Shown here: in pieces, positions 13,463-14,539 of the stretch
Layout of the letters: every line of letters starts with the position of its first letter
How positions within the stretch are numbered: the stretch's first letter is position 1
Source: an uncultured Clostridia bacterium
Lineage (GTDB): Bacteria; Bacillota; Clostridia; Oscillospirales; Ruminococcaceae
Direction: 5' to 3'
DNA length: 14,539 bases
Assembly (NCBI GenBank): GCA_947176675.1
Contig: CAMWRN010000033.1
Location: forward strand, 1 to 14,539
Program-made: the position numbers and the translations under genes
Notes under the pieces: model-generated
Told to the model about the DNA's origin: nothing
Database searches by the model: none
What the model saw: the letters and a program-made list of their open reading frames with translations, nothing else

Positions 13463-14539
13463 ATGACTATGAAAAAAGTTCAAATATTCGATTCAACTCT
13501 TCGGGACGGCGCACAGGGCGAAAATGTTAACTTCTCGGTTGAGGACAAATTAAACGTCATGAAGGCTCTTGATGATTTCGGGATAGATTTTATTGAAGCG
13601 GGAAATCCTGCGTCAAATCCGAAGGATCTGAAGTTCTTCCGAAAAGCTGAAAGCTATGCGCTGAAGCATTCAAAACTTGTTGCGTTCGGCTCTACAAGGC
13701 GCAAAAATATTTCCTGCGAAGAGGACGCTAATCTGTGTACCCTTGCAGAAACAAACGTTGAATATGTTTCGGTTTTTGGCAAAAGCTGGGATATGCATGC
13801 TACTGAAATAATAAACACTACTCTTGAAGAAAATCTGGAGATGATCTCAGATACGGTCAGATTTCTTACGCAAAAGGGCAAAAAGGTTTTCTTTGACGCG
13901 GAGCATTTTTTCGACGGTTACAAGGCTAATCCCGAATACGCGCTGAAAACCCTTAAAGCCGCCGAGAAAGCGGGAGCGGCTGCCGCTGTTTTATGCGATA
14001 CAAACGGAGGATGTTTTCCCGATGAGATCACAGAGATCACAAAAAAAGCTGTTGAAACATTGAATATCCCAGTCGGTATACATTGTCACAACGATACCGA
14101 CTGCGCAGTGGCAAATTCTGTAGCTGCCGTAAAGTCAGGAGCTTTACAGGTGCAGGGTACTGTTACCGGAATAGGCGAACGCTGCGGAAATACAAATCTT
14201 TCCTGCGTTATCGCCAATTTGCAGCTGAAGCTCGGTATACAGTGCGTCCCACAGGAAAGCGAGGTAAAGCTTACGCAGCTTGCAAGGTACATCGCCGAAG
14301 TCTGCAACATGAAGCTTGCGGAATCAATGCCCTATGTTGGTAAAAGTGCGTTTTCCCATAAGGGCGGTATGCACGCGGACGGCGTACAGAAAAATTCCCG
14401 CAGCTTCGAGCATATTCCTCCCGAAGCTGTTGGAAACAAAAGGAATATTCTGCTTTCCGAAGTGGCGGGACGTTCCGCTATCCTCCACCGCATAAATGAG
14501 ATCGCTCCCGAGCTTACAAAGGAGAGTCCCGAGACAAAA
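13463..14539 (+). CDS. cimA: (R)-citramalate synthase, 5' part (continues beyond the window)
   Basis: CimA condenses pyruvate and acetyl-CoA to (R)-citramalate, the entry to threonine-independent isoleucine synthesis. The 359 visible codons are open to the last base. They hold the DRE-TIM barrel: IFDSTLRDGAQGENVNFSVEDKL (10-30), FIEAGNPASNPKD, VSVFGKSWDMHATE, FFDAEHFFDGY, VLCDTNGG, the metal ligands GIHCHND (H207, H209), GTVTGIGERCGNTNLS, and SHKGGMHADGVQK. The FGKSWDxH and AEHFFDGY motifs favour the citramalate synthase branch over 2-isopropylmalate or homocitrate synthase. The family is about 520-540 residues, so the C-terminal regulatory domain is missing here. The start at ATG 13463 follows GGAAAGGA; ATG 13469 is an alternative. 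It is in operon with ilvB under the T-box. Confidence 0.92.
   Translation, partial: MTMKKVQIFDSTLRDGAQGENVNFSVEDKLNVMKALDDFGIDFIEAGNPASNPKDLKFFRKAESYALKHSKLVAFGSTRRKNISCEEDANLCTLAETNVEYVSVFGKSWDMHATEIINTTLEENLEMISDTVRFLTQKGKKVFFDAEHFFDGYKANPEYALKTLKAAEKAGAAAAVLCDTNGGCFPDEITEITKKAVETLNIPVGIHCHNDTDCAVANSVAAVKSGALQVQGTVTGIGERCGNTNLSCVIANLQLKLGIQCVPQESEVKLTQLARYIAEVCNMKLAESMPYVGKSAFSHKGGMHADGVQKNSRSFEHIPPEAVGNKRNILLSEVAGRSAILHRINEIAPELTKESPETK

Noticed and set aside
1..14539. CRISPR arrays, insertion sequences, tRNA or rRNA genes, phage genes
   Set aside because: I saw no regular direct repeats with spacers, no transposase or integrase frames, and no tRNA-like cloverleaf or rRNA signature in the intergenic regions, which are short and accounted for.

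Overview
The window is about 14.5 kb of chromosome from a low-to-mid GC Firmicute, most likely a gut Clostridium-type organism of the Oscillospiraceae/Ruminococcus group. The reasons are strong AGGAGG-type ribosome binding sites, consensus sigma-A promoters with 17-bp spacers, intrinsic terminators, a T-box leader, a single-chain PurL, and clostridial families such as DUF5685. The taxonomy is inferred from protein style, not from a database search. Most of the window is housekeeping metabolism, with a few odd small genes.

Layout. Bases 1-242 hold the 3' end of a tRNA 2'-O-methyltransferase (trmL) that is interrupted by two in-frame stops. It is followed by a DegV/FakB-type fatty-acid-binding gene (279-1145) and a bidirectional terminator. 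On the minus strand is a truncated ECF sigma factor (1253-1471), covering region 2 only, that still has an ECF-like promoter. A second-frame scrap beyond it (1186-1260) may be the tail of its lost partner. Next is pyrB (1627-2709), which carries a PyrI-type zinc domain fused at its C-terminus. It converges on a minus-strand HPr-like gene (2779-3009) that lacks the active-site histidine. Divergent from that gene runs mtaB (3188-4498), then purL (4503-8210), then a DUF2185/Imm33-like gene (8246-8635), ending at a long bidirectional terminator.

Bases 8691-10741 (minus strand) are a three-gene operon of uncharacterised proteins behind a near-consensus promoter. The genes encode a DUF5685 protein, a J-like protein without HPD and with a cysteine-rich tail, and a multi-pass membrane protein. 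This is the best candidate in the window for a poorly described system. A GNAT acetyltransferase gene (10898-11377) is transcribed divergently from it.

The right end is a branched-chain amino acid operon. A complete T-box leader (about 11448-11728) has a probable isoleucine (AUC) specifier and a UGGU antiterminator bulge. It precedes ilvB (11756-13432) and cimA (13463 to the window end, open). CimA makes citramalate from pyruvate and acetyl-CoA, and IlvB performs the acetohydroxy acid step. The leader therefore appears to tune threonine-independent isoleucine synthesis to tRNA-Ile charging.
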